Source: Monoplex corrugatus
Taxonomy: Eukaryota; Mollusca; Gastropoda; Littorinimorpha; Ranellidae
NCBI GenBank assembly: GCA_030674185.1
Contig: CM060312.1
Span: 57,934,402-57,998,401 of the forward strand
DNA: 64,000 bases
Direction: 5' to 3'
The first letter of the stretch is position 1; each line of letters starts with the position of its first letter. The notes beneath the pieces are model-generated. The model saw nothing but the letters and a program-made list of their open reading frames with translations, was not told where the DNA came from and did not search any database. Positions 13,588 through 27,005 of this stretch are shown piece by piece. The translations under genes and the position numbers were made by a program.

Positions 13588-13986
13588 TACGAAACCCGTC
13601 TTCATGGGCTATGGGCGCTGTACACCTCAGCCTACATACAGGACTACGTATATAACTCTAATAATCCCCGCGACAAAAATTGCAGGAGATGATGATAACC
13701 GACACGGGGATAATGAGAGATAATGGGTAGGGTCCTGTTGCTCCGTGGCTGCAAGGTTAACCGTTTCTACGGACCGTTGAAAGCTGTGACTAAATGTCGG
13801 GTCACATAATGATGCCTTGTTAGATACTAACCACAGTACAGGATGTGGTCGTCTGGCTTTTGCCACTTTGTCGTACAAATTTTAAGGCTCGTCTGACAAA
13901 GGTGGACGTCTGTAGAGTGTCTCTATTCTGTCGTCTCTGTGAGAGGGAGCGTTTTATGTTCTGTGTATGTATTATACATATGTATG

Positions 13987-13989
<3 letters not shown>

Positions 13990-14054
<65 letters not shown>

Positions 14055-14070
14055 ACACACATATACATAC

Positions 14071-14128
<58 letters not shown>

Positions 14129-14144
14129 CATGTACATGTATATA

Positions 14145-14187
<43 letters not shown>
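13990..14187 (+). repeat. (TG)n, (TA)n, (GA)n compound microsatellite
   Basis: tg to about 14050, ta to 14145, ga to 14187. Confidence 0.95.
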
Positions 14188-14189
<2 letters not shown>

Positions 14190-14454
14190 TTATAATTTTT
14201 GTTATGTATATTTGTGAGCGAGGATTTTTGAATATACGTACTGTACGAAGTGGCGTGTCTTTGCGTAACAATAAATCGCCTGTATTCGTCTTTTACCGGA
14301 CCAAATGTATCGTGAGTTTAGTTGAAGAGCGGGCTAAGGCACATGTTGACACTTTGGAAGTCTTGGTTATGTATTAGTCCACACTGGTGACAATGTGACA
14401 TTAGAAACGGTGACTGTTGCCTTTGTTTGCAGACTAACAGAAACGAAGTCTTGC

Positions 14455-14511
14455 ACGCACACACGGACAGACAGACAGACAGACATACACACATACACAC
14501 ACGCACACACA

Positions 14512-14574
<63 letters not shown>

Positions 14575-14656
14575 ATGATGCATGCATGTACATGTGTAAC
14601 ACACACACACACGCACACACACACACACACACGTACGCATGCATGCATGTACAGGT

Positions 14657-14734
<78 letters not shown>

Positions 14735-14785
14735 ACAACGTACGCATGCACACAACACACACACACAAAAGGGGGGGGGGGGGAG
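14455..14785 (+). repeat. (CA)n compound tract ending in a G run
   Basis: Several ca runs separated by gcatgcatg motifs, then g(14). Confidence 0.95.
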
Positions 14786-15220
14786 AGAGAGAGAGAAATT
14801 TCGAGGGTAGTGGCTTAAACGTTAATGCATTTGTACATTCAGTCCTTGCCAAGGGGGTGGGGTGGAGGGGGGTTTACAGTCATATAAGTGCATGCTCGTA
14901 GAGAATCTATATTAATGCAAATGAATGTTCAAAATAGCCCGAAAACAAAAGAATGCAAAATTGGAATTTAGGCCCGGGGACAGGGGTGAGGGGTGGGGAT
15001 GAGGTATGGAGTGTGTGTTGGGGGGGGGGGGGGGTACCGTCTTTAGTGTGCTGCCCTGTCTTTTCCATCATACCACTTTTATCCGGAAATATGCGTTGAT
15101 GTGGACTGAGCATCAGCTTATTGGCTTTCACCCAGGGTCTGGAGGGCCGTGGGAATATACATTCTTCATTTAATCATCGTTATCACTTAATTGGATGCTG
15201 CTGAATTGTGCCTGATATTG

Positions 15221-15285
15221 CAGCTAATGTGTTGTGTGTTGTGTGTGTGTGTGGTGTGTGTGTGTGTGTGTGTGTGAGTGAGTGT

Positions 15286-15351
<66 letters not shown>
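15221..15351 (+). repeat. (TG)n microsatellite
   Basis: tg run with several breaks. Confidence 0.95.
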
Positions 15352-15353
<2 letters not shown>

Positions 15354-16416
15354 AGAGCTTATCTATGTAGGCCATATTACTGTTACCTCTATGGAGGTAA
15401 ATGCATTCACCACGCTTCATTTCAGCATTAATTAAGCAATGTTTGTAATATTATTTGTTCTGTCTGGAAGCATAGTCGATCATTTACACTTGATGGAATC
15501 TGCTAGATATTGCTGAAAGATTTGGGAGGAGCGCGTGTGGAATTGACTGAATGCAAGGAACAAACCGTGAGAGAGAGAGAGAGAGAGAGAGAGGTGAAGA
15601 TGGCACAGTTGGCTGCTGATGTGTAGGCATATCAACGAAGCCAGTACATGGAGGTACAGATCTCAATAATACGATTGGGGTTGGGCTGCATTACCTCCGC
15701 TGAATCTAAAGCCACTGCTTTATGTCTGTATGGTATCCGTGGTTACAGCGTTGCTCCCTGTAGAGTTATGTCATAATAAACCAAACATTGTTCCCCCTTG
15801 CAAGAATCGTGGTACCGGTACGAAAAGTTCGATGTGTAGGATTCGGTTCGTAAAGTTTGCGTTTTTTCTTCTTCTTCTGAACTTTGTGATATTTGAGGTT
15901 ATGTAATACAGGTGTATCATGAAATTCGTATTTGGTGTTCCTGAAGTGTAATGGGGGAAAGCGTAATGAAGGAGCTAGCAGACGATTGATTTTACAACCT
16001 GTTCAAGACTCTATTTTTGAAGAGTCTTTGGAAAAAGTCTGCGCGTTGAACATTGATGATTGGTCAGAGTATCCACCCAGCCGAATGTGTGAAAACGTCA
16101 CCTTTTCATACCTCTAAGATAATCAAAATGTAGCTTGCATTTGGTAATATTAATGTTAGAAAAAAGAGGAAAATAGATTGGAAGTCTGAGAGTCAAACTA
16201 GCTAATTATAAACAGGTGATGCTTGATTTTCGTTTAGATTGCTATTGGAGTGATGTATTATGACTATCATTACTATGAGGTACCACACACACTTCCAGAG
16301 ATTGGCATGGTTTTGCTGCATACACATTGATCAAATCTTTGTGTGGCCTGATTCACAGACATGCACACATGCATACATGCCATCTTTTTTTTCACGTAAA
16401 ACTACCATAAAGTATT

Positions 16417-16550
16417 ATGATACTGCTTGAATCTCTGTTTTAAAGTGCAAATAGTCTTTTACCAATTCACACTCACCTGTAGTAATGATGCTGCTTGAAT
16501 CTCTGTTTTAAAGTTCAAATAGTCTTTCACTAATTCAGGCTCACCTGTTT
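16417..16550 (+). repeat. Two-copy direct repeat (about 68 bp)
   Basis: Both copies hold ctgcttgaatctctgtttta, caaatagtcttt and ctcacctgt. Confidence 0.85.
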
Positions 16551-17545
16551 CCACCCATGGCAGCATACTTTCAGTTTCACACCTGACTTGTTCACTGTGG
16601 GTGTGGGTACTACTGTAGCTGGTTATTCAGCATTCCAGTGTGTTTTCCTTGGTGTGGCATTTGGGCTTGACATTGGTGTATCTTTGCATTCAAATGACCA
16701 CATAGACGTCGGGGAATGTGACTCTGTAATCTTGCTCATAAAAAAAAAGAGGTTTTATTATCTGTAGTGTGAAGGTTATACTTACAGTTTGTCTGGTTTT
16801 TAGTGTGTGTCTGTGTGTGTGTGTCTGTGTGTGTGTGTCTGTGTGTGTGTGTGTGTGTTTTTCATAAAAAGAAGCACAGTCATGTCACTTATAAATGAAC
16901 ACATTGTTCTATCATGTATCTGTGCCTCATTTCACCCCCAAATGTTGTAAGAAAAGGTTTTGTCTTATTTGTTCTGCATTTGTGTTTGTAAAATTTCCCA
17001 TATATCAAATAGTTGATCTGTTTTTGTTTGTTTGTTTGTTTCATCTGTTTCAAATAAAACCCAGTTCCACATTGAGTGATGTTTTCTGACAGTGCAGACA
17101 TTTTTCTTTAAAACTCTTTCTAGCTCCATCCAGAAAGATTTGAGAAACAGCCATACTGCAGATGATGGCTGTATTGTGTCTTTTTCTACATCACAAAAGT
17201 TGCTTTCATCGTATTCAGCTATTCTCATTCAGTTTCAGAGAAACAAAATGTAATTTAATACTTTTTTGGCAGTTGTCAATAATGTGTAGGTGCAGCAGAA
17301 CACATCACAGAAATCCATTATCGACACTTTTAGAAAAATATCCCTTACCGACACATATTTACAGAATTAGGACCAAAATTAGTCATCATATGGTGATTCA
17401 TTTGCCTGACATCAATGTGCAAGTACATGTGGCTGTAAGGAATTCATGGTGCATGTCATCATTTATTACTATAATTTCTGAAACATCTTTTCACTTCACA
17501 TAACCATAGATAGCTCGTAACAGTCTCTTTTTCTTGTGTGTGCAG

Positions 17546-17797
17546 ACAGCACAGACATTGTGGACAAGAAGCTGAAGCTGATCCTGGGCCTGATATGGAC
17601 GCTCATCTTGCACTACTCCATCTCCATGCCCATGTGGGAAGGAGAGGAGCCCACCCCCAGCGAAGGCGGCCCTACGCCCAAGCAGCGTCTGCTGAATTGG
17701 ATCCAGAGCAAAGTACCCGATCTACCCATCAAGAACTTCACCACTGACTGGAACGATGGCTGTGCCATAGGTGCTCTTGTTGATGCCTGCGGACCTG
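17546..17797 (+). CDS. Filamin exon 1 of window: end of CH1, linker, start of CH2
   Basis: Starts after tgtgtgcag with a split Asp codon (phase 1) and ends at CCTG|gtcagt (phase 1). It encodes the last CH1 helix ([18 protein letters not shown]), an acidic linker and the first CH2 helices ([18 protein letters not shown], then [18 protein letters not shown]). This is the actin-binding domain shared by filamin, alpha-actinin and spectrin; the [11 protein letters not shown] segment is typical of filamin. The CH1 start must lie in an exon upstream of the window or in DNA I could not recognise. Confidence 0.95.
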
Positions 17798-18514
<717 letters not shown>

Positions 18515-18612
18515 GTCTGTGCCCTGACTGGGAGGACTGGGACAAGAAAAAGGGAGATGACAATGCCAAGGAAGCTATGGATGCTGCTGAGAAGTGGCTT
18601 GATGTCCCACAG
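18515..18612 (+). CDS. Filamin exon 2: middle of CH2
   Basis: Acceptor is ttttgtaacag, donor is CCACAG|gtatgg, entering in phase 1 and leaving in phase 0. It encodes LCPDWEDWDKKKGDDNAKEA followed by a helix ending KWLDVPQ. The last 12 exon bases and the donor are copied 36 bp downstream. A second identical donor at 18648/18649 would therefore add exactly 12 in-frame codons with no stop. The shorter form matches the family length and is given here. Confidence 0.93.
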
Positions 18613-18673
18613 GTATGGTATACCGATAGCGTTGATGATGTCCCACAGGTATGGTATACCGTATAGCGTTGAT
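18601..18673 (+). repeat. Tandem duplication spanning the exon 2 splice donor
   Basis: Two adjacent copies, 18601-18636 and 18637-18673, are identical except for one inserted t in the second. Each holds the CCCACAG|gtatggtatacc exon-intron border, so the gene has two equal candidate donors 36 bp apart. Confidence 0.93.
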
Positions 18674-21600
18674 GCCATTGATTGGAAAGTAGAAACTGTT
18701 GGCCAAGATCCTTTGTGATTGTGTGTGTGTGCGTGCATGTGTATCTGTGTGTGTACAAACACAGATGCATGCATGCGGGCGCGCATGTGTGTGAGCGTGT
18801 GCGCTTATATTCATGTGTGTGTATTTGTGTGTGTATGTGTGTGCACTTTCTGTGTTTGTGATTAACTGCTTGCATACCCCTATCAACTTTGTTCACAGGC
18901 AAAATTGACAGAGACAGACATGTATGACTGATTACAATGAATCTGTTAAAAGAAGGTGACATACCAGTATATTCCAAAGTCTCCAGTGTCATCATTTGTG
19001 ATAATTTTGTTGAGCAGAGCGAAAGAATACATTTCTTTAAAACACATTATAAAAAAGCATGGTCACTGTTTTTACACATTGACACAACTACAGAATAAAA
19101 ATTTGATGGGTGATCATTCATTCCATCTTTAAATGCAAATATTTTTCCGGTAAAAATATCTACCATTGCTCACTAATCCTTTCCTCATGTCATTAGAAAC
19201 ATTTATGTACAGAATACAAAAATAATCTCTTTAAAACCACTGTACTTGCTTGTCCTCGTCTAAAGTAATATGTTTCTTTTATGCCATTGAATAATATTTA
19301 ATTTGATATGGTTAAGCATATTTAATGATGTTATTGTATATCTCTTTTCAGCAGTGTCCTTATGAATATTCTTTCTTGTTTTTATTGGTTAGTTTATTGA
19401 GCATGAAATAGACTGTTGGTTTATGGACGTACGTTAGTGATCTTGGCTTAGGGCCATGGTATATTTTCCCATGCCTGTTGATATGCATGCAGAAAAATAA
19501 ACAGGTGTCAGCTGTTGTGCTTTTGTGTGGTAAGACACAGAAGGTCCATTAATCATACACTGAAAGGACAATTTCTGTTTGAAATTGGTGCTTTAGATGT
19601 TCATAAAATGGAAGCAAAAACTGATTGTCTTATTAAGTCGACTTTTCACAGAAATTCAGATTGTACTTGAAGATCTTTAAATTTTGTTTGGAGAGTAGGG
19701 GGAGGGGATGAGGAATCACATATAGATTAATAGTAGTTAGAATGGTAATTCTGCTGCTGCTTTCTACAAGTTCTACTACTGCCACTTCTATTATTGCCAC
19801 CACTATTACCACCACTATTACCACCTATTACTACTGATACTGTTGCAAGTACTAGTACTATTATTTATACAACTACTGGTGTAACTCTGTTTACTTACTG
19901 TGATATTCCAGATGATTAGAGAGTGTGCATGACTGACTCATCAGCCCTCGCTGTGATTGAATTTTTTTTTCTAATTTGAGGCTTTGTCATGGGCAGGTGT
20001 GTTGGGCAACAAAATATGTGTCTGTTTGTGCATGCATATCTGTGCATGTGTGTGTGTAAGCATATACTAGGTGTTTGTGAGTGTAAAAATGTGACATTTG
20101 CTGTGTTTTAGCTCTTTATTTAATGTGAGACGTTGTCAGAATGTTTGCTTCACACATTTTTGAAGTGCAGACTAATTAAGAGCAAATCTGTATTTATCTG
20201 TCAGCGTATATGTGTGTGTCATTGTGTAAACAATCATTCATCTGCACAGAATTATTGAAATGATTATTATTTGGTGACTGCTGCATTTCCCCTCCTTCCT
20301 TCCTTGGCTCTCTAAAATAAAAGTCTCTTATCCCACACTTTTTTTTTCTATGGTACCAAACAAGGAAGGGGCAGGTGGAATGATTGGGATGATACATGAG
20401 ACGGGATGGGGTTCTCTGGAATGATAGGGAAAAAGATGAAAAATTCAAGGAACTTTGTACTCATACTGTCAAACTTTGAGTAAAAACCTGAACTTTGGAA
20501 AGATACTCAAACTATCAAATTTCAATCAGAAATCTTGTCAGACAGCATCTTTGCTTGAGAAGACGCAATTGTCTCCTTCAGTCTCCTTTGACCTCCAGTG
20601 TGTGCACGCATGTGAGCGTTCATGTATGTATGCACATGAGTGCATGTGTAAGTAAGGAGTGGACAGTTGGCGATTACAGTACAAATTAAGGTTTAGTAGG
20701 GGGGTATTTACCGGCCATAAAGCAAACACCATTCTGACCTTCCCATGCGTGTAGAATGTGCCTCTAGTTGCATGTCAGAGGAAATGACGCCTTAATGTGT
20801 TGAGAACAAAATGCATGAACAGCCATTGAGCGAAGGCTTGACTGAGTGGAGGTGGGGAGAGGGGAATGTGAGAGGTTAACCTTTGTGGAAAGCCTGCACC
20901 CAGACGAATCTTACCTTCTTTTGAGGTCCACAAGGAGTGTCTCTCCCTGTCTCTCTTTTCATTTTCTTTTTTTTGTTGTTGTTGTGTGTGGTCTTTTTTC
21001 ATTTTCCGAGGAAACCCCCCCCCCCCCCCCCTTTGCAAATTCTCAAAAACAGGATACTGAACATTCATGTTCATTCTTGTCCTAGTATGGAAACATTAGT
21101 TTGAAGGGTGCGTTCGCAGAAACACACTTTTTCTTTTCTCTCTTTCATGAGTAGACATTCTCATCATTGCAAAATTGCATGGTGGTGGTTGAATGGGGGT
21201 GGTGGTGGTGGTGGTGGTTAAGGATTGATAGTTACAGTGATGATTACAATATTAAAATGAAAATAACAAAATTCACCCCCCTCTTCCAACAAATTAGGCA
21301 GTCCAGTAGCACGCATGTAGGAATATACTACTTATATCTCTTATGTAGTTTTGGATTCTTTGAAATAATTGTATTTTAAATTGGTGAATTATTTCAAAGA
21401 TATGATGATAACAGCAAGTATGGTCAGCAAAACAGTGACAACAACAACAACAGCAAGAACATTGACAGCAACAACAAAACACAAAAACTCACCAATGGCT
21501 TTCTGCCATCCCAATCCCATAATATGCCAATAATATTCTCATCATGCACCGTTGAAACATGATGCATATGCACTTATATCCATGTACACGCACATGCTTA

Positions 21601-22561
21601 TTCTCATTTTTCTGTCTTTTTTTTTTTTAGAATCTCAATTACACACAAACACGCATGCTCACGCACGCACACTCAACAGACACGCGCGCACATGCACACA
21701 CACACACGCACGTACGCACGCGCGCGCTGACACACTTACACAAACCACACATACATTACAACTTCTTCTTGATTGATGTTGTTCATATGATGTGACCTTT
21801 GTGTTTATATTTGATGACTTATAACTTGGTATGACAGGTGGTCATATCCAAAGGTAACAGAACTGAAAATTAGCTGTGCAGAGAAAAATTGACATTCGTT
21901 CAATGAAAACTTAGTTTTCTATAGAATAGCTGATGCTCATTCAACATACCCATACATTTACGGTGCCTTGGGTCAATCATCGAGACTTGTCTTGGGTTGA
22001 TCATCAAGATCAATTACAACATTTAATTGTTATTCATCTATGTTTTCGTAAGTCGTAGTCACAGGTCTGGACTTAATGTGAGCTTGAGATTTGCATATAA
22101 TGTCCATGCTTATTTATATGTTACACTTTTTTTTCTGATTAAAAACCTGTTTACGATATAAGTTGAGTACTTATTAATGCTCATGGCTGTTACTAGTTTG
22201 AGGCCTGGACAGTGTAAAGATAAGAGCTAGTGCCTTGTAATGTGGCATTCAGGTTACTTGTCTCTATTCAGGCTTTGGGAAGGTAAAACAGTGAGAGAGG
22301 AGGATTGTTTTTTTTTAACTGATGTCTGTTATCTTGATCTGGTCATTGTTTTTGACATGGTGTTTAGCTCTGATATGGCTATCGTAGTTGGCTGGGTGAT
22401 AAGCAATTGAACTGAACTGAAAGACAAAGATGGGCCTTGAGAAATTGATGCTGTCACCTTGCTTCCTTATAATCCTTTGAGTCATAGGACAGCCTTTACA
22501 TTTATATTCATTGTGATAACACTGACACATAGTAATGCTATGGTGTGTGTTGTGTCATCAG
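18613..22561 (+). other. Intron 2
   Basis: Starts with the donor duplication. It then holds mixed TG/CA-like sequence (18715-18845), a CTA/CCA trinucleotide region (19745-19880), a C run (21007-21030), an AAC/AGC-rich patch (21415-21480), a CA/CG tract (21655-21745) and a SINE (22186-22510). No other exon seen. Confidence 0.8.
22186..22510 (+). mobile_element. Degenerate SINE of the same family (intron 2)
   Basis: It shares the gg-aagataaaacagtgagag body and the ctctgatatggctatcgtagttggctggg tail with 9680-10150, then a section (gccttgagaaattgatgctgtcacc) found also near 4850 and 7090. It ends about 50 bp before exon 3. Confidence 0.65.
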
Positions 22562-22828
22562 CTGATCAAGCCTGATGAGATGACCAACCCCAAGGTGGAC
22601 GACCTGTCCATGATGACCTACCTCTCCCAGTTCCCCAACGCCAAGCTCAAGCCTGGTGCACCCCTCCGCCCTCGTGTCAACCCAGCCCGCGTACGGGCCT
22701 ACGGTCCAGGCCTGGAGCCCAAGGGGAACCAGGTTGGGGCTCCTGCACGCTTCACTGTGGAAACCTTCTCTGCCGGGAAGGGTGAGCTCATTGTGACGAT
22801 CCTGAACCCCAAAGGCGTTAAGGAATCG
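22562..22828 (+). CDS. Filamin exon 3: end of CH2, start of Ig repeat 1
   Basis: 89 codons, phase 0 at both ends (tcatcag| ... TCG|gtaagc). The first part closes CH2 (LSMMTYLSQFPNAKLKPG, a strongly conserved filamin segment). The second part opens repeat 1 (VRAYGPGLEPKGN, ARFTVETFSAGKGEL). It is very GC-rich compared with the surrounding introns. Confidence 0.95.
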
Positions 22829-23071
22829 GTAAGCATGTCTTGTTTTTCTGTCAGGTCATTGTGTTTAGGATAATGGGGCAAACTGTGGGTTAGATTAAGG
22901 ACTGGTCGGTTGTAGGTGTGTAAGAATTGAAAAGAAAGAAAGAAAAAGGTTTGAAATTGCTGTGGTTGTTTAAAGAAATGGGACAAAAGGGTTAATGAAC
23001 ATGTATCGACATGGTGGTGGAAAGAAAAGGGAAAGGGCTTGGTGAGTTTGAGAAAGAGTCTGCGAGTGTGT

Positions 23072-23137
<66 letters not shown>

Positions 23138-23591
23138 TGGGGTGTGGTGTGGAGAGAGAGAAGAGAGAGAGAATTAGTTTAATGAACATATGCACCATTG
23201 ACTATTCTGAAAATAATTGTTGAATTCAAAATTGGATTTTGATGACAATCTAGACAATCTGACAATTATGACTAATCAGCTAATCTAATGACATACAATT
23301 GCTGACTTGCCATGACAGTAATGTAATTGGCTGTTATTGAGTGGTTATTGCATATGACTACTACATGGACATGTAACCTTTGTACGTGTTCATAAAGAAT
23401 GTGAATGCTGTTATTGTTATGCCCTTGAACTTGAACGTGAGTTTGCTTGTGAGTGTTTGAATGCATGTATATGCATGTAATTCTTCAGTTGAAATTTGAC
23501 AAACATTTAGTTGCTTGAGTGTAGTTCTAGTTGGGCCGTGTTCATTTTTTAATATGAATGTTAAATGTTATGTGTTTTTCTGTTTTCTCAG
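22829..23591 (+). other. Intron 3
   Basis: 763 bp, with (TG)n then (GA)n at 23075-23171. Nothing else seen. Confidence 0.85.
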
Positions 23592-23669
23592 TGTGAGGTA
23601 GTTTTCAACAGTGACAGAAACCTGACTTACTCCTGTGTCTACGTACCCACCATGGAGGGCTCGTACAAG
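23592..23669 (+). CDS. Filamin exon 4: middle of Ig repeat 1
   Basis: 26 codons, phase 0 at both ends. It encodes the core strands of repeat 1 (NLTYSCVYVPTMEGSYK). The donor is AAG|gtctgt, weaker than the gene's other donors, and a run of 16 C lies about 37 bp into the intron. Confidence 0.9.
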
Positions 23670-24196
23670 GTCTGTATCACGATCTTTCTGTCTTTTTCCG
23701 TCTCCCCCCCCCCCCCCCCATTTTAAGTGATGAACGAAAGAGAGGAGGGGTAAGAGGAAGAATGTAGTCAAAATAGGTAAGTCATATTGCATGAAAGGTC
23801 CAAAGTTATCCACACAGATTTTTTGGTTCTGTTTATGAATAGATGAATACCTTGTTTTAAAAATACAGATTGTAGTACTTATTTTACCAAGTTTAAACAT
23901 GTAGCTTCAAACACAGATTAATGCATCATTTTGTCAATAATGTTTTTTGCAGTTGCCTAATGATAGTTCCATTTTCACAGTCAAATTTCAGGTCATTTTG
24001 TTGGTTTGAAACTATAGTACATGCAGACACTTTTTAATCATATCCGTTAGACTGTCAGACTGTTTGAAGTTACAAACCATGTCACCTACAAAACTATGTC
24101 TTCTTCAGTCAAAAATGGAAAACAAATTTGCCTCAGTGCCAGGTAAAATTGGCATTTTAGTGAAAGTTTATTTTGATTCAGGGATGAAAGTAGCTC

Positions 24197-25593
24197 TTAA
24201 CTCTTTCATGCCCGGAAACCAGTTTTCCGGTTTGCGTAGTCAGTACCCTTCATTCCTGCAGCACGGAAAACCGGTCCCAGGAAAGTAGCTCCTTTCCTTC
24301 CTGCAGCCCGGAAAACCGGGATGCGCTGTGACCACTTTGAAGTTCGCGCGAGTCGCGTCATCAATGTACGTCATCTGTCCTTGACCGGATCACTCGCTGG
24401 GCACTGGTTATGAATTAAATGAGTGCCAGACTCCCGCTAACCGTGGGAAAGGGGTCAGTTTCTCTCTTTGGTCAGTGTACTGCTGTCTGCGTGGCACTTG
24501 TCACTGTAAACGTGTACTGCGAAAATGGAAGCTGGCCAGAATTCCGACTCTGATCAATTTTCTGATGACGATTTCTGCACTGCCCTTACCGATGAAGATT
24601 TTGATTTACTACAATTGACCGAAGAGGAGAGAGCGGAGTTATTGGCAGTAGTAAATTGGGAAGAAAATGATGAGAGTAGAGATGAATTAGATGATGAAAA
24701 CCTGCCAGTTTTACACTCAGCCAAGCTTCGAGTGGACAAGCGGAAATTATGTGCCACCTGTCGGTAAGACAAGAACCAAGTACGAGAGCAGACCTGGGCC
24801 TGTGTGTGTACTTGACAGATCTACATCTATGATGGCGCTGGAGTATTTTCGGTTATATTATTCGGACACGATTCTGCTAAAACTTGTTCAGTTTACTGAG
24901 AAGTGTTGGGTGTATCTGTGCAGCAACCAGCGGGACTGTTTCAAGGTGTACCACACACGTGTCACCTATGTGTGACAAATGACACAGGACAGGACACTGA
25001 TTCCATATGTACATATCTAGGACAAACAGTGAAGGTGTTGTGTGTGTGTGTGTATATAGCTGTGCAAAACACTAGTGCTTACTGTGTGACTGTTTGTGAC
25101 AAGAAAAGACAAAAGAGATGTAAGGCTGTTGATACACCTGATTGTATATATTTGTGATAAATGATAGCTGTGAAATTGTGACATGGATATTACAACAACA
25201 GTGCCTCAGCTTGAATGGAAGGATGTTACTATGTGAGTACAAGCATGCAGAGGACACCCTACATGCAAAACAAAGCCATGCATGCATTTGATATTAATAT
25301 TGCTCTAAACTTTTACTGAAAATTACCTGTTTAACACCTGCATGTCACATGATATCTCACATAAAGTGTCAACTTAGTCACAGACAATTTCTCACGTCAT
25401 TTTTGTACACAACGGCATATAACATTCCGGGTGTACAACAATGAGTGCTGTCAGTATGTACAGTCTGAATAAGTACCCTGATTTTTAGTTTCTCTCTTTC
25501 TGCTAAAGCCGGGAATGAAGGGAATAGAAGAGTTCAGGAAGTCAGGAACAAGGGGAAGTAATAAATCAAGGAAATTGGGAATGAAAGAGTTAA
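24197..25593 (+). mobile_element. Degenerate piggyBac-like transposon (about 1.4 kb) in intron 4
   Basis: Ends are TTAACTCTTTCATGCCC and, inverted, TTAACTCTTTCATTCCC, fitting TTAA target duplication. Inside, 24525-24767 encodes an acidic N-terminus (DSDQFSDDDF ... EEERAEL) like piggyBac transposases. A frame-shifted continuation holds CATC/GKTRTKYE, MALEYFRLYYSDTILLK and CFKVYHT, resembling pieces of the Cys-rich tail and the start of the DDE domain in scrambled order. The catalytic core is absent, so it cannot be autonomous. The TTAA ends are clear; the protein assignment is moderate. Confidence 0.65.
24525..24975 (+). pseudogene. piggyBac-type transposase remnant
   Basis: An ATG reading frame of 80 codons (24525-24767) ends in a C-x2-C motif. 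The next frame continues to 24975 with Tyr/Cys motifs typical of the transposase C-terminal zinc region and one segment (ALEYFRLYYSDTILLKLVQF) like the start of the catalytic domain. Most of the roughly 550-residue family length is missing. Confidence 0.5.
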
Positions 25594-25979
25594 TGAGCCA
25601 GTCACACCATTATCTGTCACAGTTTTCCAGTATCTCATTAAAAAAAAAAGATTCTTTGTACCCTTAGAACGTTTGACAGCAGAGAGAAAGGGTCAGGTGT
25701 CTTGACAGTAAGCATCACAGGGTTGCCTCCATACTGACAGACATTTTCTTGCAAAATGATCCAGTGGGACAGAAGGGATCATTTCGCACAAGCTTCATAT
25801 TAGACATATTAGACACATATATGCTACAAAAGCTTTCATCTTAAAAGGAGATTTTCCAGAATATGTTGTCTCTCCTGTGCTAAGTGTATCAGTTAGTGCG
25901 TTTCTGAAGTTTATGTTGAGAGATGTTCTCTTCAAAATACCAGTCGATTTACAAAATACAGCACCTCTTTAGTCATGTA

Positions 25980-26165
25980 ATCATAATAACTGTATTAATA
26001 ACAGTAGTCATCATCATCATCATCATAGTGATAATGATGATAATAATAATAATCAGTGACAACAACAACAGCAACAACAACAATAATGATACTAATTATA
26101 TTAGTAATGATAATAATGATGATAGTGACAACAATATGATGATGATGATGATGATGATGATGATA
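25980..26165 (+). repeat. ATC/AAT/AAC/GAT microsatellite cluster before exon 5
   Basis: Runs of cat, aat, aac and finally gat end 17 bp before the exon 5 start. Confidence 0.95.
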
Positions 26166-26182
26166 CTGAACCATGTGAACAG

Positions 26183-26345
26183 GTGAGCATCACGTTTGCT
26201 GGCAAAGTGATTGCTAAGAGTCCCTTCACGGTGACAGTTGAAGGAGCTGCTGGGGATGCCAGTAAGGTGATAGCCAAAGGACCTGGTATCGAGAAGACAG
26301 GTGTTGTCGCCACCAAGAAGACCTACTTTGAGGTCTTTGTCAAGG
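26183..26345 (+). CDS. Filamin exon 5: end of repeat 1, start of repeat 2
   Basis: Enters in phase 0 after ccatgtgaacag and leaves in phase 1 at AAGG|gtgaga. It encodes ITFAGKVIAKSPFTVTVEG (end of repeat 1) and DASKVIAKGPGIEKTG plus a TYFEVFVKG strand (repeat 2). The acceptor has no polypyrimidine tract; a GAT microsatellite precedes it. Confidence 0.93.
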
Positions 26346-26347
26346 GT

Positions 26348-26530
26348 GAGAACTGTGTGATACTTTGTTTTAAATCATCTATCACATTTTTTTTGGTTTT
26401 ATTTCATGGTGAGCAATTTTAAATCATAAATACCTGTTAAAGACTGTGTGATACTTTCTTTTTAATCATCCATCACATTTTTAGTTTATTTCATGGTGAT
26501 CATTTTAAAATCATAAATGCCTGTTATTTT
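26348..26530 (+). repeat. Two-copy direct repeat (about 91 bp) just after exon 5
   Basis: actgtgtgatacttt, aatcatc-atcacattttt, tatttcatggtga and aatcataaat-cctgtta recur. It starts within a few bases of the exon 5 donor. Confidence 0.85.
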
Positions 26531-27005
26531 GTAAACATGGATTGCTGATTATTTGTGTAGAGAAAGTGCCTTCATGGGAGTAGTTAGAAATTGGCTGTTC
26601 TTTTGTTCGACATTTTGTACAATCTGAAGAATATTTCTGCACATGTAATAGTCTGCATACAATTAAACTGTAATAATACTCCAGTTCTTACATTCTGAAT
26701 GACTTAGATTTTCTACTGATTTCTTCCATATTAATACACTGCATCACAGAATTGCCTTAAGCATTCAAAGCATTTACATGATATGTTATATTGGTTGCGT
26801 TTGGCATTGTGCAGGCATTTTTATATCGCTAAACATGGACAGAATTTTGATGACTGTGTCTTTCTGACCTTCTCACCTAGACACCATTATGGTAATGGAT
26901 TTTTCAGTTTAAAACATGAAAATGAGTGTAACACAGTGTGACGTGTCTGTGGACTGCATCTCCTGTTCCTAATGTAGTTTGGTGACCCAGGTGTGTGTGT
27001 GACAG

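Noticed and set aside
15932..16117. 61-codon frame as a possible upstream filamin exon
   Set aside because: No similarity to CH1 and no donor in the phase required by exon 1.
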